DNA from: Paenibacillus zeisoli
Lineage (GTDB): Bacteria > Bacillota > Bacilli > Paenibacillales > Paenibacillaceae
Assembly: GCF_003994465.1 (NCBI RefSeq)
Contig: NZ_RZNX01000003.1
Span: 124,234-188,233, forward strand
Direction of reading: 5' to 3'
Length of the DNA: 64,000 nt
In this document: one piece after another, positions 17,385 through 26,334 of the stretch
How the letters are laid out: the number at the start of each line of letters is the position of its first letter
How positions within the stretch are numbered: the first letter of the stretch is position 1
The notes under the pieces: generated by a model
Told to the model about the DNA's origin: nothing
The model's database searches: none
The model's input: the letters and a program-made list of their open reading frames with translations, nothing else
Position numbers and translations under genes: made by a program

Positions 17385-17405
17385 CAGGGAGCCAAAGCCC
17401 CCTGC
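17384..17405 (-). terminator. possible terminator for the 17563 gene
   Basis: GCAGGGAGC (17384-17392) and GCCCCCTGC (17397-17405) pair except at one position, with a 4-nt loop. On the minus strand the stem is followed by TCTTTGCTG. It lies about 160 nt after the stop of the oxidoreductase gene, and the T-run is poor. Confidence 0.35.
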
Positions 17406-17562
17406 CCTTGTTGCCGTTCTTCTGCTGTCGATGCATAAGGCACTGCCTTGCTGCGGGTTCGTCATAAGAGCGAAAATCCAACTTTCCTATGAATCCTGGT
17501 TCTGACTCCGCCGTATGAATCGCACATCTGGCTCCTAAAGCCCCTATAAGAACCTCACTATA

Positions 17563-18201
17563 CTAATATGCGACTGTGAATCTTCCTCTTACAAAATGGG
17601 ACTCGTCTACCTCATCAAGCAAAGCCACCGCGTAATCTTCTACAGAAATTCGGCTGTTATCCAGCTCATCGGTCACCAGCTGATTCGTTCCAATCCGGAA
17701 GTTCCCGGTACGCTCGCCGGGTTCGATTACAGCGGCCGGGCTGAGATAGGTCCAATCGATATCGGATGCCCGGATAATCTCGTAAGCTTCCGCATGAGCC
17801 CGGGCCAGCGGACGCCACTCCTCCGGAAAGGCCGGCGTATCCATAAGCGCCACACCGGGAGCCACTTCTAGACTGCCGGCTCCGCCTACGATAATCAGCC
17901 GCCCAGCTCCGCCACGCTTCACCCCTTCCACGAGTGTACGGGCAGCTTCGGACAGCTCATCTTCCTGGCCAAATTTAGGGCCAAATGCGCTGATGACCAC
18001 ATCCTTGCCTGCAGCCGCCTCAGCCACGGAGTCCGGCATAAGAATATCTCCCGTCTTCACTTGCAGCTTCTCATGTTGATCCAAGCCTTCCAGCTTGGAC
18101 ACGTCTCTAAGCACAGCAGTCACCTCATGGCCTCTGCGCAGCGCTTCCTCCAGAATACTTTTACCGATCGTTCCTGTAGCTCCAAACAGTGCAATTTTCA
18201 T
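17563..18201 (-). CDS. NAD(P)-binding atypical SDR, YwnB/NmrA-like
   Basis: 212 aa. The N-terminal Rossmann motif GATGTIGKSILEEALRRGHE is the NAD(P)-binding loop of atypical short-chain dehydrogenases. VISAFGP and RLIIVGGAGSLEVAPG are typical of the YwnB/YhfK group, and SDIDWTYLSPAAVIEPG marks the substrate-side loop. The classical YxxxK catalytic pair is not evident, so it may be a redox sensor or flavin/NADPH-linked reductase rather than a standard dehydrogenase. GAGAAGGAG precedes the ATG by about 9 nt. Monocistronic. Confidence 0.75.
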   Translation of the reverse strand: MKIALFGATGTIGKSILEEALRRGHEVTAVLRDVSKLEGLDQHEKLQVKTGDILMPDSVAEAAAGKDVVISAFGPKFGQEDELSEAARTLVEGVKRGGAGRLIIVGGAGSLEVAPGVALMDTPAFPEEWRPLARAHAEAYEIIRASDIDWTYLSPAAVIEPGERTGNFRIGTNQLVTDELDNSRISVEDYAVALLDEVDESHFVRGRFTVAY

Positions 18202-18388
18202 AATATGTATCGCTCCTTCTCTATTTGAAAATGGATGAAATAGACTCCCTTTTCACGTTGTCCTTCTAATATAATTATCCCAACCGTTGAATCCAAAACG
18301 CATTCCGGTGTAATTTTCTAGCAGGAGGGCACCTTTAACTTCATAAAAGGCGGCTTTCGCCTCGTCCTTCAATTCCCGTTCGCTTAGC

Positions 18389-18775
18389 TCAGCCCGCCTT
18401 ACCCAGCATAAAGCTGATAATCAGAATGATAAAAACCGTAGCTGTAATCCCGACGAACCTGTAGTCCTTCTCCTGCCAGAATACAAACAAAGAGACAAAT
18501 ACCCGGAGAACCGGCGTTAAGATCAGAATCAGCAGCCCTGTCTCGATAACAGCCACCGACTTCATGGCCAGAAGCCCTTCCCAGATGGCTCCGAATCCCA
18601 GCGGATAAGTCCCATCCGGATACCCGCTGACACCTGTGACCAGGAACTGCACGAGTCCGATAATAATGACTGCGGCCGCCGCAACCACTCCGATCCGCAG
18701 CATTTTGCTAATGGCCAGCTCCACATCAGCAATCCGGCTCGGTGCCTCCCCGCTTGATGGTGTCTGATTCGCCAT
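18389..18775 (-). CDS. DUF1634 membrane protein, partner of the TauE-type permease
   Basis: 128 aa from the ATG at 18773-18775, chosen because GGAGGGG lies 4-9 nt upstream. Residues about 20-50, 70-95 and 105-125 are three membrane segments (GVVAAAAVIIIGLVQFLVTG; SVAVIETGLLILILTPVLRV; FVGITATVFIILIISFMLG). The pattern VIETGLLILILTPVLRV is characteristic of DUF1634. Such proteins are commonly encoded next to TauE/SafE permeases, as here: the TauE-type gene ends 1 bp before this start. They are probably translated together and may form a complex. The function of DUF1634 itself is not known. Confidence 0.8.
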   Translation of the reverse strand: MANQTPSSGEAPSRIADVELAISKMLRIGVVAAAAVIIIGLVQFLVTGVSGYPDGTYPLGFGAIWEGLLAMKSVAVIETGLLILILTPVLRVFVSLFVFWQEKDYRFVGITATVFIILIISFMLGKAG

Positions 18776-18776
18776 A

Positions 18777-19610
18777 CTAACCCCTCCATCCCTGGTACAG
18801 CATTTGTCCGGCAACGTAAATCATGACCGGGATAAACAGCTTGCGGATCGTCTTGCTCTTCATCCGCTGCATCAATCGTGAGCCGACTGTGGCTCCAATA
18901 AGTACACCGAGTGCAACCGGGGCTGAGATGACAGGATTAATATCCCCCCGCAGAAGATAGATCCCGGCGCTGGCCGCCGCAGTGACTCCCATCATGAAGT
19001 TGCTGGTTGCCGTTGACACCTTTAGCGGCATCTTCATGAACACATCCATCGCCATAACTTTGAAGCTTCCACTGCCGATTCCCAGCAGTCCTGAGATCAC
19101 ACCGGCTCCATACATGACACTGAACCCCTGAGGAACTTTGTCCACATTATAAGCTACGGTCTGTCCCATGGCCTTGTCGTAATACTCTCCCTGGAGTCCA
19201 AGCTTCCTGGCTACAGGATGAAGCGGCACACCAGTGGGAATCTCCTGCTTGCCTTTCTTGATCATGGCATAGGCCGAATATAAGAGAAGCACGGCAAAGA
19301 TGACATATAAGAATTTAGGAGCAATGACTGCTCCAAGAAAAGCCCCGGTTATAGCCCCCACTGTAGTGGCAATTTCCAGAAACATGCCCACCCGAAGATT
19401 CGTAATGCGGTCCCTGATATAGGCGACAGCCGAGCCGCTGGAGGTTGCGATAACCGAGATAATACTGGCTCCGATCGCGTGATTGATATCCACTCCGAAC
19501 AGCAGGGTTAAGGCAGGTGTAACTACAATCCCGCCCCCAAGTCCCAGGACAGAACCGACTACACCTGCCAATATAGCGATAAAAAAGATTTCGATGACTG
19601 TACTCGTCAA
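18777..19610 (-). CDS. TauE/SafE-family sulfite/organic anion exporter
   Basis: 277 aa from the TTG at 19608-19610, set by AAGGAG 9 nt upstream; the longer frame runs into the DUF421 gene. There are about eight membrane helices in two repeats. The glycine-rich half-repeat motifs GVVGSVLGLGGGIVVTPALTLLF and GVISGLLGIGSGSFKVMAMD are diagnostic of the TauE/SafE (YfcA) family, which moves sulfite, sulfoacetate or related anions out of or into the cell. It lies between a DUF421 gene 19 bp upstream and DUF1634 downstream on the same strand, so the three are probably one operon. The substrate is unknown; a sulfate uptake operon is encoded 2 kb away. Confidence 0.85.
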   Translation of the reverse strand: MTSTVIEIFFIAILAGVVGSVLGLGGGIVVTPALTLLFGVDINHAIGASIISVIATSSGSAVAYIRDRITNLRVGMFLEIATTVGAITGAFLGAVIAPKFLYVIFAVLLLYSAYAMIKKGKQEIPTGVPLHPVARKLGLQGEYYDKAMGQTVAYNVDKVPQGFSVMYGAGVISGLLGIGSGSFKVMAMDVFMKMPLKVSTATSNFMMGVTAAASAGIYLLRGDINPVISAPVALGVLIGATVGSRLMQRMKSKTIRKLFIPVMIYVAGQMLYQGWRG

Positions 19611-19629
19611 GTCTGCAGCTCCTTCGTAG

Positions 19630-20361
19630 TTATAATGTTTCCTTAAAGGAATTATTGACATCTCCCGGCTGCTTGAAAGGTTTCTTCCGATGCTCCAGCA
19701 CATACATCCCCTCTTCCGGAGTCCATTCCGCATAGGCTACATCGCTTAAGCTTTCATATCCGCATTTGCGAAGCTCGCTCATAAGCCAGGACTCGTCTTT
19801 GTCCAGCAGCTTCAGACTTTCGTAATCCAGCTTGCCGTCTTCAACGAGACTATAGGAGAAGTCAGCCTCCTTCTTGGGCAGGTTCAGATCCTCATGGGTC
19901 ACCTGCTCGTATTCAGACTTCTTCATAATACTCAGAGTTCCGTTAGCTTCAAAAATAGCATAGGCCACTTCCCGCATGAAGAATACATCATGCTGACGCA
20001 GCAGCATCCGCAGCTGATCAAAGTCCAGACTGTTCTTGCGCAGCTCCTTGAGATCCACTTCACCATGCCGAATCAAGATAGAAGCTTTGCCGTCCAAGAA
20101 TCCTCTTGACCGTTTGAAATACTGGGTAATCTTCTCAAAGACGAATGACAGAGCGGTCCAGAGCAGCAGGGCATACAGCAGCTGGGAGAACTTCACGTCC
20201 TCCTGATAGACGGTATTCCCCACAAGCTCACTTAACATAAGGGATGAGATGAAATCGAACGGGGTCAGCTGGGATATTTCCTTCTTGCCCAGCAGCCGTG
20301 TCATCGCCCATAGGCCAATAAACCCAATCAAGAGTTTAAACGTTATTTGCTCTAACTCCAC
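19630..20361 (-). CDS. DUF421/YetF-family membrane protein
   Basis: 243 aa from a GTG at 20359-20361 with GGAGGT 7 nt upstream; longer starts have no ribosome site. Three N-terminal helices (FKLLIGFIGLWAMTRLLGKK; QLTPFDFISSLMLSELVGN; LLYALLLWTALSFVFE) precede the soluble DUF421 domain at about residues 85-170, with GKASILIRHGEVDLKELRKN, FDQLRMLLRQHDVF and VAYAIFEANGTLSIMKKSEY. Two further conserved-looking stretches fill the C-terminal 70 residues. YetF-type proteins occur in spore-formers, some in the spore inner membrane; the biochemical role is unknown. Confidence 0.85.
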   Translation of the reverse strand: MELEQITFKLLIGFIGLWAMTRLLGKKEISQLTPFDFISSLMLSELVGNTVYQEDVKFSQLLYALLLWTALSFVFEKITQYFKRSRGFLDGKASILIRHGEVDLKELRKNSLDFDQLRMLLRQHDVFFMREVAYAIFEANGTLSIMKKSEYEQVTHEDLNLPKKEADFSYSLVEDGKLDYESLKLLDKDESWLMSELRKCGYESLSDVAYAEWTPEEGMYVLEHRKKPFKQPGDVNNSFKETL

Positions 20362-20554
20362 AACTCCAACCTCCATTATAACCGATTTATAAGTGCAGAG
20401 TATCCTGCCCTTCCGGTACTTGCTATATATATACCCACTGGAGAGCAAAGGATCGCTTGTATTATATCCCGCTCCTGTGCAATAGTGGAGGAAGGGAAAA
20501 TGATATGGACCAAAAGGCAAGCTTCTACATACGGATTGAAGGAGTGATATCCCG

Positions 20555-21496
20555 GTGTCTCTTACGCAAGTCTGGTCATGGCTGGCCCAGCAGCCCGCGG
20601 GGCCTTATGTGGCCGCTGTGACCGCCCTTACCTTCATAGCCCTCTATACCGCAGCGCGGAGCAGTGCATGGCGGGTAGAGCAGGCCCGCCTGGAGCGGCT
20701 TCGCCTCAGCCTGGAGCTGTATGCCGCGGCGGCCGGACCGCTCCAGCGTACACTTGAGCAGCGCGGCGCGGGCGCCGATACAGAGGCGCTGCTCATGGAC
20801 CGGCTGCAGGCGTGCAAAGCCGCGCCTTACCTGACCGCCGATCTGCAGGGCCAGATCGGCGCTTACCTGGCAGACGGGGACGAAGCCCGTCTGCCGCTGC
20901 TTCATAGAGCCTTGGACCGCGAAGCTGTCCGGCTCATGGAAGAGCGGGCGAAGCTGCTTGCAAGAAGCGAGCAGCCCGGTTGGGGCCTCTCGCTGTGGCT
21001 GCAGCTTCGGGCCATGCTGCCGTTCGCCTTCGCGGCCGCAGCGGTCCTGCTGACCGCCTGGCTGCTGCAGGCTCTCGGAGCCGCACCCGCTGCCGGCGGC
21101 AGCGAAGCCGCTTGGACCCGCGCGGCCATATGGGCGCGCTTCGCCTCCATCCTGCTCTCGCTGCTGCTGCTCTACCCGGTGCTGCTTGAGAACCGCCGCC
21201 CCGGGGGCAGCACGATCCTGCTGCGCCTGCTCTCGATCTTCATCGCCCTGCTGGCGCTGATTCATCTCGCAGGCCTCGAGACCTCGCTTTACGTACTTGC
21301 CGTCCAGCTCCTGCTGTTCGTGCTCGGCTTCAGCCTCACTGGCACGAAGCCCCGCAAAGCCCGCCCGTTCGCAGGGCATTATGATGACACAACCACGCAG
21401 ACGCTGCTTCTGAACCCCCCTGCCGGGACTGTCGACAGCGAGGGCCGTCCCGTGAACGGAGCCTTAAGCCCGGAAGACACAGATGCTCGTGAATAA
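20555..21496 (+). CDS. unrecognised membrane protein, GC-rich gene
   Basis: 313 aa from a GTG with AAGGAGTG about 9 nt upstream. I do not recognise the family. There is one N-terminal membrane helix (VAAVTALTFIALYTAA), then an Arg/Glu/Leu-rich helical region at about 40-145 that may be coiled coil, then four hydrophobic segments between about 150 and 265, and a hydrophilic C-terminal tail of about 50 residues with a proline-rich stretch. Codon use is much richer in GCC, GCG and CTG than the neighbours, similar to the 3' half of nnr. It is convergent with the YezD gene across a strong bidirectional terminator. Antisense frames here are composition artefacts. Confidence 0.65.
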   Translation: MSLTQVWSWLAQQPAGPYVAAVTALTFIALYTAARSSAWRVEQARLERLRLSLELYAAAAGPLQRTLEQRGAGADTEALLMDRLQACKAAPYLTADLQGQIGAYLADGDEARLPLLHRALDREAVRLMEERAKLLARSEQPGWGLSLWLQLRAMLPFAFAAAAVLLTAWLLQALGAAPAAGGSEAAWTRAAIWARFASILLSLLLLYPVLLENRRPGGSTILLRLLSIFIALLALIHLAGLETSLYVLAVQLLLFVLGFSLTGTKPRKARPFAGHYDDTTTQTLLLNPPAGTVDSEGRPVNGALSPEDTDARE

Positions 21497-21533
21497 CCGT
21501 TAATTGAGAGGCGCAGCTTCACTATTTACACAC

Positions 21534-21588
21534 AAAGCCCCGTATCCGGTGCCTTGACTTAAGTCTAAGGTCCGGAATACGGGGCTTT
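21534..21588. terminator. bidirectional terminator
   Basis: AAAGCCCCGTAT (from 21534) pairs with ATACGGGGCTTT (to 21588), with a second inner stem, CTTGACTT/AAGTCTAAG, making a long hairpin. A-rich and T-rich ends flank the stem on both strands. It separates the convergent genes at 20555 and 21647. Confidence 0.85.
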
Positions 21589-21646
21589 GCTATACAGTTA
21601 TTCATATCTACTGGGTAAGCACTCAATTCACTTTGTTCTAATCTAT

Positions 21647-21871
21647 TTACCGGGGTCCAGACTCTCGTAAAGCTCTGGGTGAATGCTTGGAGCCTGCTGA
21701 CACCTTGGCTCCTCGGGAGGCACCTGACTCATATCGCTTGCGTTCCGTGCGTTCCACCTGTACAATCTGTCCCTCATGAACCACAATATTCAGAGAACCA
21801 AACTCCATATCGCTTAATAAACCTGCAATTCGATCGAGCCACTCGTCGTCGACGATTAATGGTTTAGCCAT
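21647..21871 (-). CDS. YezD family small protein (DUF2292)
   Basis: 74 aa. The core VDDEWLDRIAGLLSDMEFGSLNIVVHEGQIVQVERTER (first 46 residues) is the DUF2292/YezD pattern: a helix followed by two strands. Family genes are often found beside sulfate or sulfonate uptake genes, and here the gene follows cysW by 104 bp on the same strand. Function unknown; small size and lack of membrane segments suggest a cytosolic accessory or regulator. The C-terminal 25 residues are basic and less conserved-looking. It is probably the last gene of the sulfate uptake transcript, which ends at the terminator at 21534-21588. Confidence 0.8.
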   Translation of the reverse strand: MAKPLIVDDEWLDRIAGLLSDMEFGSLNIVVHEGQIVQVERTERKRYESGASRGAKVSAGSKHSPRALRESGPR

Positions 21872-21975
21872 AGTCCGCGCCTCCTTCTTCCCGATAGATT
21901 TTCACTTCGTATCATCAATCCCTTAATTCCGATTGATTAACTTTGATTAATGTTACCATAGAATGGAAATCCTCG

Positions 21976-22836
21976 TCAATGTGCATTTTTGCGTGCAAAC
22001 CAGCCTTTTAGCACCAAAGTCACCAATGCGAGTACAAGCAGCAGAGAAGCAACAGCGAACGATGCCGAGAACTGGTACTCATTATAGAGAATTTCAACAT
22101 GCAGCGGCAGCGTGTTGGTCTCCCCGCGGATATGTCCAGATACGACGGATACCGCTCCGAATTCACCCATGGCTCTCGCATTACACAGAATAACTCCGTA
22201 GAGCAGGCCCCACTTGATATTCGGCAGCGTAATTTTCCAGAATACCGTCCATCCTTTAGCCCCTAACGTAACAGCAGCTTCTTCTTCCTGCTGCCCCTGA
22301 TCCTCCATAAGCGGGATAAGCTCCCTCGCGACAAACGGGAAGGTAATGAACAAGGTGGCCAGTATAATCCCTGGCAGGGCAAAAATAATCTGAATATTAT
22401 GGCTATCGAGCCATCCGCCTAGCCAACCGTGTTCCCCGTACACCAGTACATAAATCATACCGCCAATAACCGGAGATACCGCAAAAGGCAGATCGATCAG
22501 GGTAATCAGGAACTGCTTACCGCGAAAGCGGAATTTGGTAATTGCCCAGGCAGCGGCAACCCCAAAGATCGTATTCAAAGGCACCGTGATCACGGCAACC
22601 AGCAGGGTCAGCCGCAGCGCGGACATCGCATCAGGGTCCACAATGGCCGCAAGGAATACATCCCAGCCCTGTTTCAAAGCTTCAGTTATCACAACAATTA
22701 GGGGAAGAACGATCAGCCACAACAGCACTAGCGCCGCCAAGCCTATTAGTGCCCACTTCACCCAGCTTGTCTCTTTCATAGATCTGGTTCTCGGGTTCAT
22801 TGAACTCCCGGAAGTCATAGGTACAGAACCGGCCAT
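21976..22836 (-). CDS. cysW: sulfate ABC transporter permease
   Basis: 286 aa with six membrane helices. The cytoplasmic coupling loop carries the EAA motif as [20 protein letters not shown], and [19 protein letters not shown] is the CysW-specific loop. [20 protein letters not shown] is the family signature following the EAA loop. Together with CysT it forms the membrane channel for sulfate or thiosulfate. GAAGGAGG lies about 7 nt before the ATG. It follows cysT by 86 bp. No cysA ATPase gene follows, unlike the common operon order; the ATPase must come from elsewhere. Confidence 0.93.
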   Translation of the reverse strand: MAGSVPMTSGSSMNPRTRSMKETSWVKWALIGLAALVLLWLIVLPLIVVITEALKQGWDVFLAAIVDPDAMSALRLTLLVAVITVPLNTIFGVAAAWAITKFRFRGKQFLITLIDLPFAVSPVIGGMIYVLVYGEHGWLGGWLDSHNIQIIFALPGIILATLFITFPFVARELIPLMEDQGQQEEEAAVTLGAKGWTVFWKITLPNIKWGLLYGVILCNARAMGEFGAVSVVSGHIRGETNTLPLHVEILYNEYQFSASFAVASLLLVLALVTLVLKGWFARKNAH

Positions 22837-22922
22837 ATTGATATCCTCCTTCTTGGATAATGTTCATTTAAGATGCTGCAACACCTTTACAAATTAGCAT
22901 CTTATACTGGAACCGACAGCCC

Positions 22923-23753
22923 TTAACGGGCTGTTTTGCGCAGTCTGTGTTGGAGTGTATTAATAATCAACATCAGCAGGAATGAAATCATCAGCAGGAG
23001 AAGGGCCACCGCAGTAGCTCCCGCATAGTCGAACTGTTCGAGCTTCGACATAATGAGCAGCGGGGCAATCTCTGTCTTCATCGGCATGTTGCCCGAGATA
23101 AAGACGACCGAGCCATATTCTCCAATTCCTCTGGAGAAAGCCAGGGCAAATCCGGTCAGCAAAGCCGGGTAAAGCTGGGGAAGAACCACAACCAAGAAGG
23201 TTCTCACTCTGCCCGAACCCAACGTAGCTGCTGCTTCTTCCACTTCTGATTCCAACTCCTCAAGAACAGGCTGAACTGTTCTGACCACGAACGGAATTCC
23301 AATGAACATGAGTGCCAGCGTAATTCCAATCGGCGTATAGGCCACCTGGATACCCAGCGGCTCCAGCAGGGAGCCGATCCAGCCCTTATCGGAGTAGATC
23401 GCGGTCAGCGAAACCCCGGCTACGGCCGTTGGAAGCGCAAAAGGAAGATCTATCATTGCATCAAATATACTTTTACCGGGAAAATCGTATCTTACCAGAA
23501 CCCACGCAAGAAGCAGGCCAAGCACAGCATCGATCAGACCTGCAGCCGCAGCTGTCAGGAAGCTGACTTTAAAGGATGCCAGGACTCTCGCATCCGTTGC
23601 AATATCCCAGAACTTCCCCCAGGTTAGTCCTGTAGAGTTCAGCAGCAGAGCTGATAGTGGAATCAACACCACTAAGCTGAGATAGAGCACACTATAGCCC
23701 ATGGTAAGCCCAAAGCCGGGAAGTACTCCCCGCTTGGTAGCTATTGTCTTCAT
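22923..23753 (-). CDS. cysT: sulfate ABC transporter permease
   Basis: 276 aa, six membrane helices. The EAA loop is EAAATLGSGRVRTFLVVVLP, and LPFALPTAVAGVSLTAIYSD and SRGIGEYGSVVFISGNMP are CysT/CysU motifs. It pairs with CysW to form the transmembrane part of the sulfate importer. The ATG has GGAGGGG 9 nt upstream. It is 33 bp downstream of the sbp stop, so co-transcription with the binding protein is expected. Confidence 0.93.
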   Translation of the reverse strand: MKTIATKRGVLPGFGLTMGYSVLYLSLVVLIPLSALLLNSTGLTWGKFWDIATDARVLASFKVSFLTAAAAGLIDAVLGLLLAWVLVRYDFPGKSIFDAMIDLPFALPTAVAGVSLTAIYSDKGWIGSLLEPLGIQVAYTPIGITLALMFIGIPFVVRTVQPVLEELESEVEEAAATLGSGRVRTFLVVVLPQLYPALLTGFALAFSRGIGEYGSVVFISGNMPMKTEIAPLLIMSKLEQFDYAGATAVALLLLMISFLLMLIINTLQHRLRKTAR

Positions 23754-23786
23754 GATTATTCATCCCCTCCGTCTGTCCGGTCGGTA

Positions 23787-24818
23787 CTATTTGCCAGGTA
23801 CGTAAATTTGGTCAAATACGCCGCCGTCGCTAAAGTGCTCGGCCTGCGCCTTGGCCCATCCGCCAAACTCATCAATCGTGAACAGCTTAATATCCTTGAA
23901 GGTATCCTTATATTTCTCCTTAAGACTCTCCAGCGTTGGTCGGTAGAAATTCTCGGCTGCGATCTTCTGACCTTCTTCGGAGTACAGATATTTCAAGTAA
24001 GCTTCAGCCACCTCACGGGTACCCTTCTTGTCAACATTCTTGTCCACTACAGCCACAGGCGGTTCAGCCAGAATACTTTCGGATGGATATACAATATCCA
24101 ATTTGTCTGGTCCAAGTTGTTTCACGGATAGCAGGGCTTCGTTCTCCCAGGCAATGAGTACATCGCCGATCTCACGTTCTACAAAGGTGGTGGTTGCACC
24201 GCGAGCTCCTGTGTCCAGAACAGGCACGTGCTGATACAGCTGCTGCACGAACTCCTTCGCTTTGTTCTGATCATTATTGTTATGGTGGAGGGCATAACCC
24301 CAAGCGGCCAAATAGTTCCACCGCGCTCCACCCGAAGTTTTAGGATTCGGCGTGATGACTTTGATATCTCCTTTAATCAGATCATTCCAGTCCTTAATTC
24401 CCTTCGGATTTCCTTTGCGTACCAGAAAGACAATAGTGGACGTATAAGGCGAGCTGTTCTTCTCAAACTTGCTCTGCCAACCTTTATTAATAAGACCCTT
24501 CTTCTGGATGGCATCAATGTCGTAACCAAGCGCCAAGGTGACTACGTCGGCTTTCAGACCATCGATAACTGCCCGTCCCTGCTTGCCTGAGCCCCCATGA
24601 GATTGCTTGATCGTAACTTTCTGCCCTTTCTCTTTCTCCCAATAAGCGGAGAACGCCTTGTTGTAGCTTTCATAGAGTTCGCGGGTTGGATCATAGGATA
24701 CGTTCAGCAGCTCCACGCTATTATCGCTTTTCCCCGAACTTGATCCGCATGCCGCAGTCACCATAGACATAGCCAGCACCAGACTCACAACAATCCCTCT
24801 TTTAAATCCTCTCTTCAT
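23787..24818 (-). CDS. sbp: sulfate-binding lipoprotein of the ABC importer
   Basis: 343 aa from ATG 24816-24818, placed by AAAGGGGAG upstream; an upstream extension has no ribosome site. The signal peptide ends in a lipobox (VTAACGS), so the protein is anchored at the outer face of the membrane. Family signatures of sulfate-binding proteins are present: [17 protein letters not shown] near the N-terminus, [20 protein letters not shown], and [20 protein letters not shown]. It binds sulfate and feeds CysT/CysW. It is the first gene of the operon and is preceded by a folded 80-nt leader. Thiosulfate is a possible second ligand. Confidence 0.93.
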   Translation of the reverse strand: MKRGFKRGIVVSLVLAMSMVTAACGSSSGKSDNSVELLNVSYDPTRELYESYNKAFSAYWEKEKGQKVTIKQSHGGSGKQGRAVIDGLKADVVTLALGYDIDAIQKKGLINKGWQSKFEKNSSPYTSTIVFLVRKGNPKGIKDWNDLIKGDIKVITPNPKTSGGARWNYLAAWGYALHHNNNDQNKAKEFVQQLYQHVPVLDTGARGATTTFVEREIGDVLIAWENEALLSVKQLGPDKLDIVYPSESILAEPPVAVVDKNVDKKGTREVAEAYLKYLYSEEGQKIAAENFYRPTLESLKEKYKDTFKDIKLFTIDEFGGWAKAQAEHFSDGGVFDQIYVPGK

Positions 24819-24913
24819 TCCTATCACTCCCCTTTGTTTAATCTTCTTATCTCTAAAATCATGATCTGGCTGATGCGCCATCTCCTGTGCACACACCTTG
24901 AAGTTTTATGAAC

Positions 24914-24993
24914 GACAAAGAAACGCCCTATGCTCCCGGTCAAACCGAGCGGCTGCTCGTGCCTGCCAAGGCCTCTAGAGCGTTCCTCTGTCA
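24914..24993 (-). promoter_or_regulatory. folded 80-nt leader of the sulfate uptake mRNA
   Basis: Read on the minus strand, GACAGAGGAACGCTCTA (24993-24977) pairs with TAGGGCGTTTCTTTGTC (24930-24914) over all 17 positions: 14 Watson-Crick pairs plus three G-U pairs. On the opposite strand those three would be A-C mismatches, so the fold favours RNA of this strand. The 46-nt interior can form three small stems: GCCT/AGGC, GAGC/GCTC and CGGT/ACCG. It lies about 95 nt before the sbp ATG, with A/T-rich promoter-like sequence just upstream. It does not match the SAM, T-box or other riboswitch classes I know. The remainder of 24819-25260 holds nothing else clear. Confidence 0.6.
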
Positions 24994-25025
24994 TTAATAT
25001 ACTACAAATTAAATTTAAAATTAAT

Positions 25026-25042
25026 CCTACCTGTTTAGTAAG
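25026..25042. promoter_or_regulatory. possible operator upstream of the sulfate operon
   Basis: CCTAC (25026-25030) and GTAAG (25038-25042) form an imperfect inverted repeat with a 7-bp spacer, about 35 bp upstream of the leader, inside A/T-rich promoter-like DNA. It could bind a sulfur regulator, but no consensus is matched with certainty. Confidence 0.25.
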
Positions 25043-25260
25043 TTATGTTTGTTATTTTAATTGTATGCGCCGTATATTGTCAAACCTTTTTTGCGTCAGT
25101 TCGCTAAAATATTTCCCCTAGCGCAATCACAGCAAAAAACCACAGCAGAGCCAATCCTGCCATGGTTTTTTGCATACGAATTTATACTAAGTTGGGGCCG
25201 TCTGACAATCTGTCGTCAAGCGGAGTTCAGACAGCTTCTCCCCTTACCACTGCATGCTCT

Positions 25261-26334
25261 TTAACCTTGGGAAGGCTTCGCCAGCGCAGTGCAGACCGGC
25301 TTGCCAAGGTGAAGCTCATGTCCCGTCTCTCTAGGAATGCCTGTCTCGGAATCAATGCGGAAGCTGACCAGGTTATCGCTATATTGATGAGCTGCCAGCA
25401 GATAGCCGCCAGGGACTATCAGGAAGTGACGCGGTCCTTCACCTCCGCTGGATACCCACTGAGGATCTGACAGCTTGCCGCTCTCCTGGTCAATCCGGTA
25501 GCGTACAATGCTGTCATGCCCGCGGTTCGAGCCGTACAGATAGCGTCCGCATGGAGAGATAGCCAATTCTGCACTGGTAGTCTCTGCCGTGAAGTCTTCC
25601 GGGATAGTTGAAATATGCTGAAGAATTCCCAAGTCCCCCCGCGGTTCATCAATAGAATAAGCGGTCACTGTATTATTAAGCTCATTAATTCCGTACGCCC
25701 ACTGACCTGAGGAATGGATTTTGAAATGTCTTGGTCCTGATCCCGGCGGCAGCTTGATCTCTCTGTGTGTCACAAGCTTGCCGTCCTCAACACGGTAAAT
25801 GACGATCTGATCCATCCCCAAATCGGACACATAGGCGAACTTCCCGCTGCGGTCCAGCACAATGGAGTGCGCATGGGCGGCTTCCTGCCGATCTTCGCGC
25901 AGACCCTTGCCCACATGCTTGACCCGGGAAGCGAGCTCCTTAATTGCCCCGTTCCCATCCAGATTATAGCTGCTTACCTCTGCACTCATATAGTTAACAA
26001 CGAATAACTGGCCTTCCGGCCCTGGTGTATAAGATACGTAGCAGGGTGCGAATCCGCCTGTGGGCTCACGGCTCAGTTCCCGAAGGCTGGCGTCTTCCTG
26101 ATTAATTTCATACGCGGCAACTTGTCCATCCTCCAGCTCAGCAACGGAATACAGCCTCGTTCCCTCTTCATTAACAATGACAAAAGAGGGATTCTCAATA
26201 CCGGAGGTGCTCTGAATCAAACGAAGCTCTCCGGTCTCTTTATTCAAGGCAGCTAGATGAATTCCGCCATCCTCTGCCGAAGCATAACTGCCAACATACA
26301 ACAAAATATCATTCTCCTGGCTTTGGTTTGTCAT
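25261..26334 (-). CDS. pgl: lactonase-family seven-bladed propeller (6-phosphogluconolactonase type)
   Basis: 357 aa cytosolic beta-propeller. The repeat pattern is clear: LYVGSYASAEDGGIHL at the start, FVIVNEEGTRLYSV, HAHSIVLDRSGKFAYVSDLGMDQI (conserved His and Asp of the active site region), GSGPRHFKIHSSGQWAY, and ISPCGRYLYGSNRGHDSI near the end. The family hydrolyses 6-phosphogluconolactone in the pentose phosphate pathway (Pgl/YbhE group) or related lactones. Length is typical. It appears monocistronic; the start has AGGAGA upstream. Substrate is inferred from the family. Confidence 0.85.
   Translation of the reverse strand: MTNQSQENDILLYVGSYASAEDGGIHLAALNKETGELRLIQSTSGIENPSFVIVNEEGTRLYSVAELEDGQVAAYEINQEDASLRELSREPTGGFAPCYVSYTPGPEGQLFVVNYMSAEVSSYNLDGNGAIKELASRVKHVGKGLREDRQEAAHAHSIVLDRSGKFAYVSDLGMDQIVIYRVEDGKLVTHREIKLPPGSGPRHFKIHSSGQWAYGINELNNTVTAYSIDEPRGDLGILQHISTIPEDFTAETTSAELAISPCGRYLYGSNRGHDSIVRYRIDQESGKLSDPQWVSSGGEGPRHFLIVPGGYLLAAHQYSDNLVSFRIDSETGIPRETGHELHLGKPVCTALAKPSQG

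Noticed and set aside
20576-21379. Antisense 267-aa frame in the GC-rich membrane gene
   Set aside because: Composition artefact; no ribosome site, and the sense strand gives a coherent membrane protein.
24914-24993. T-box or SAM riboswitch for the sulfate operon
   Set aside because: No GGTGG-ACCGCG T-box word and no SAM-I core were found, and no terminator with a T-run follows.
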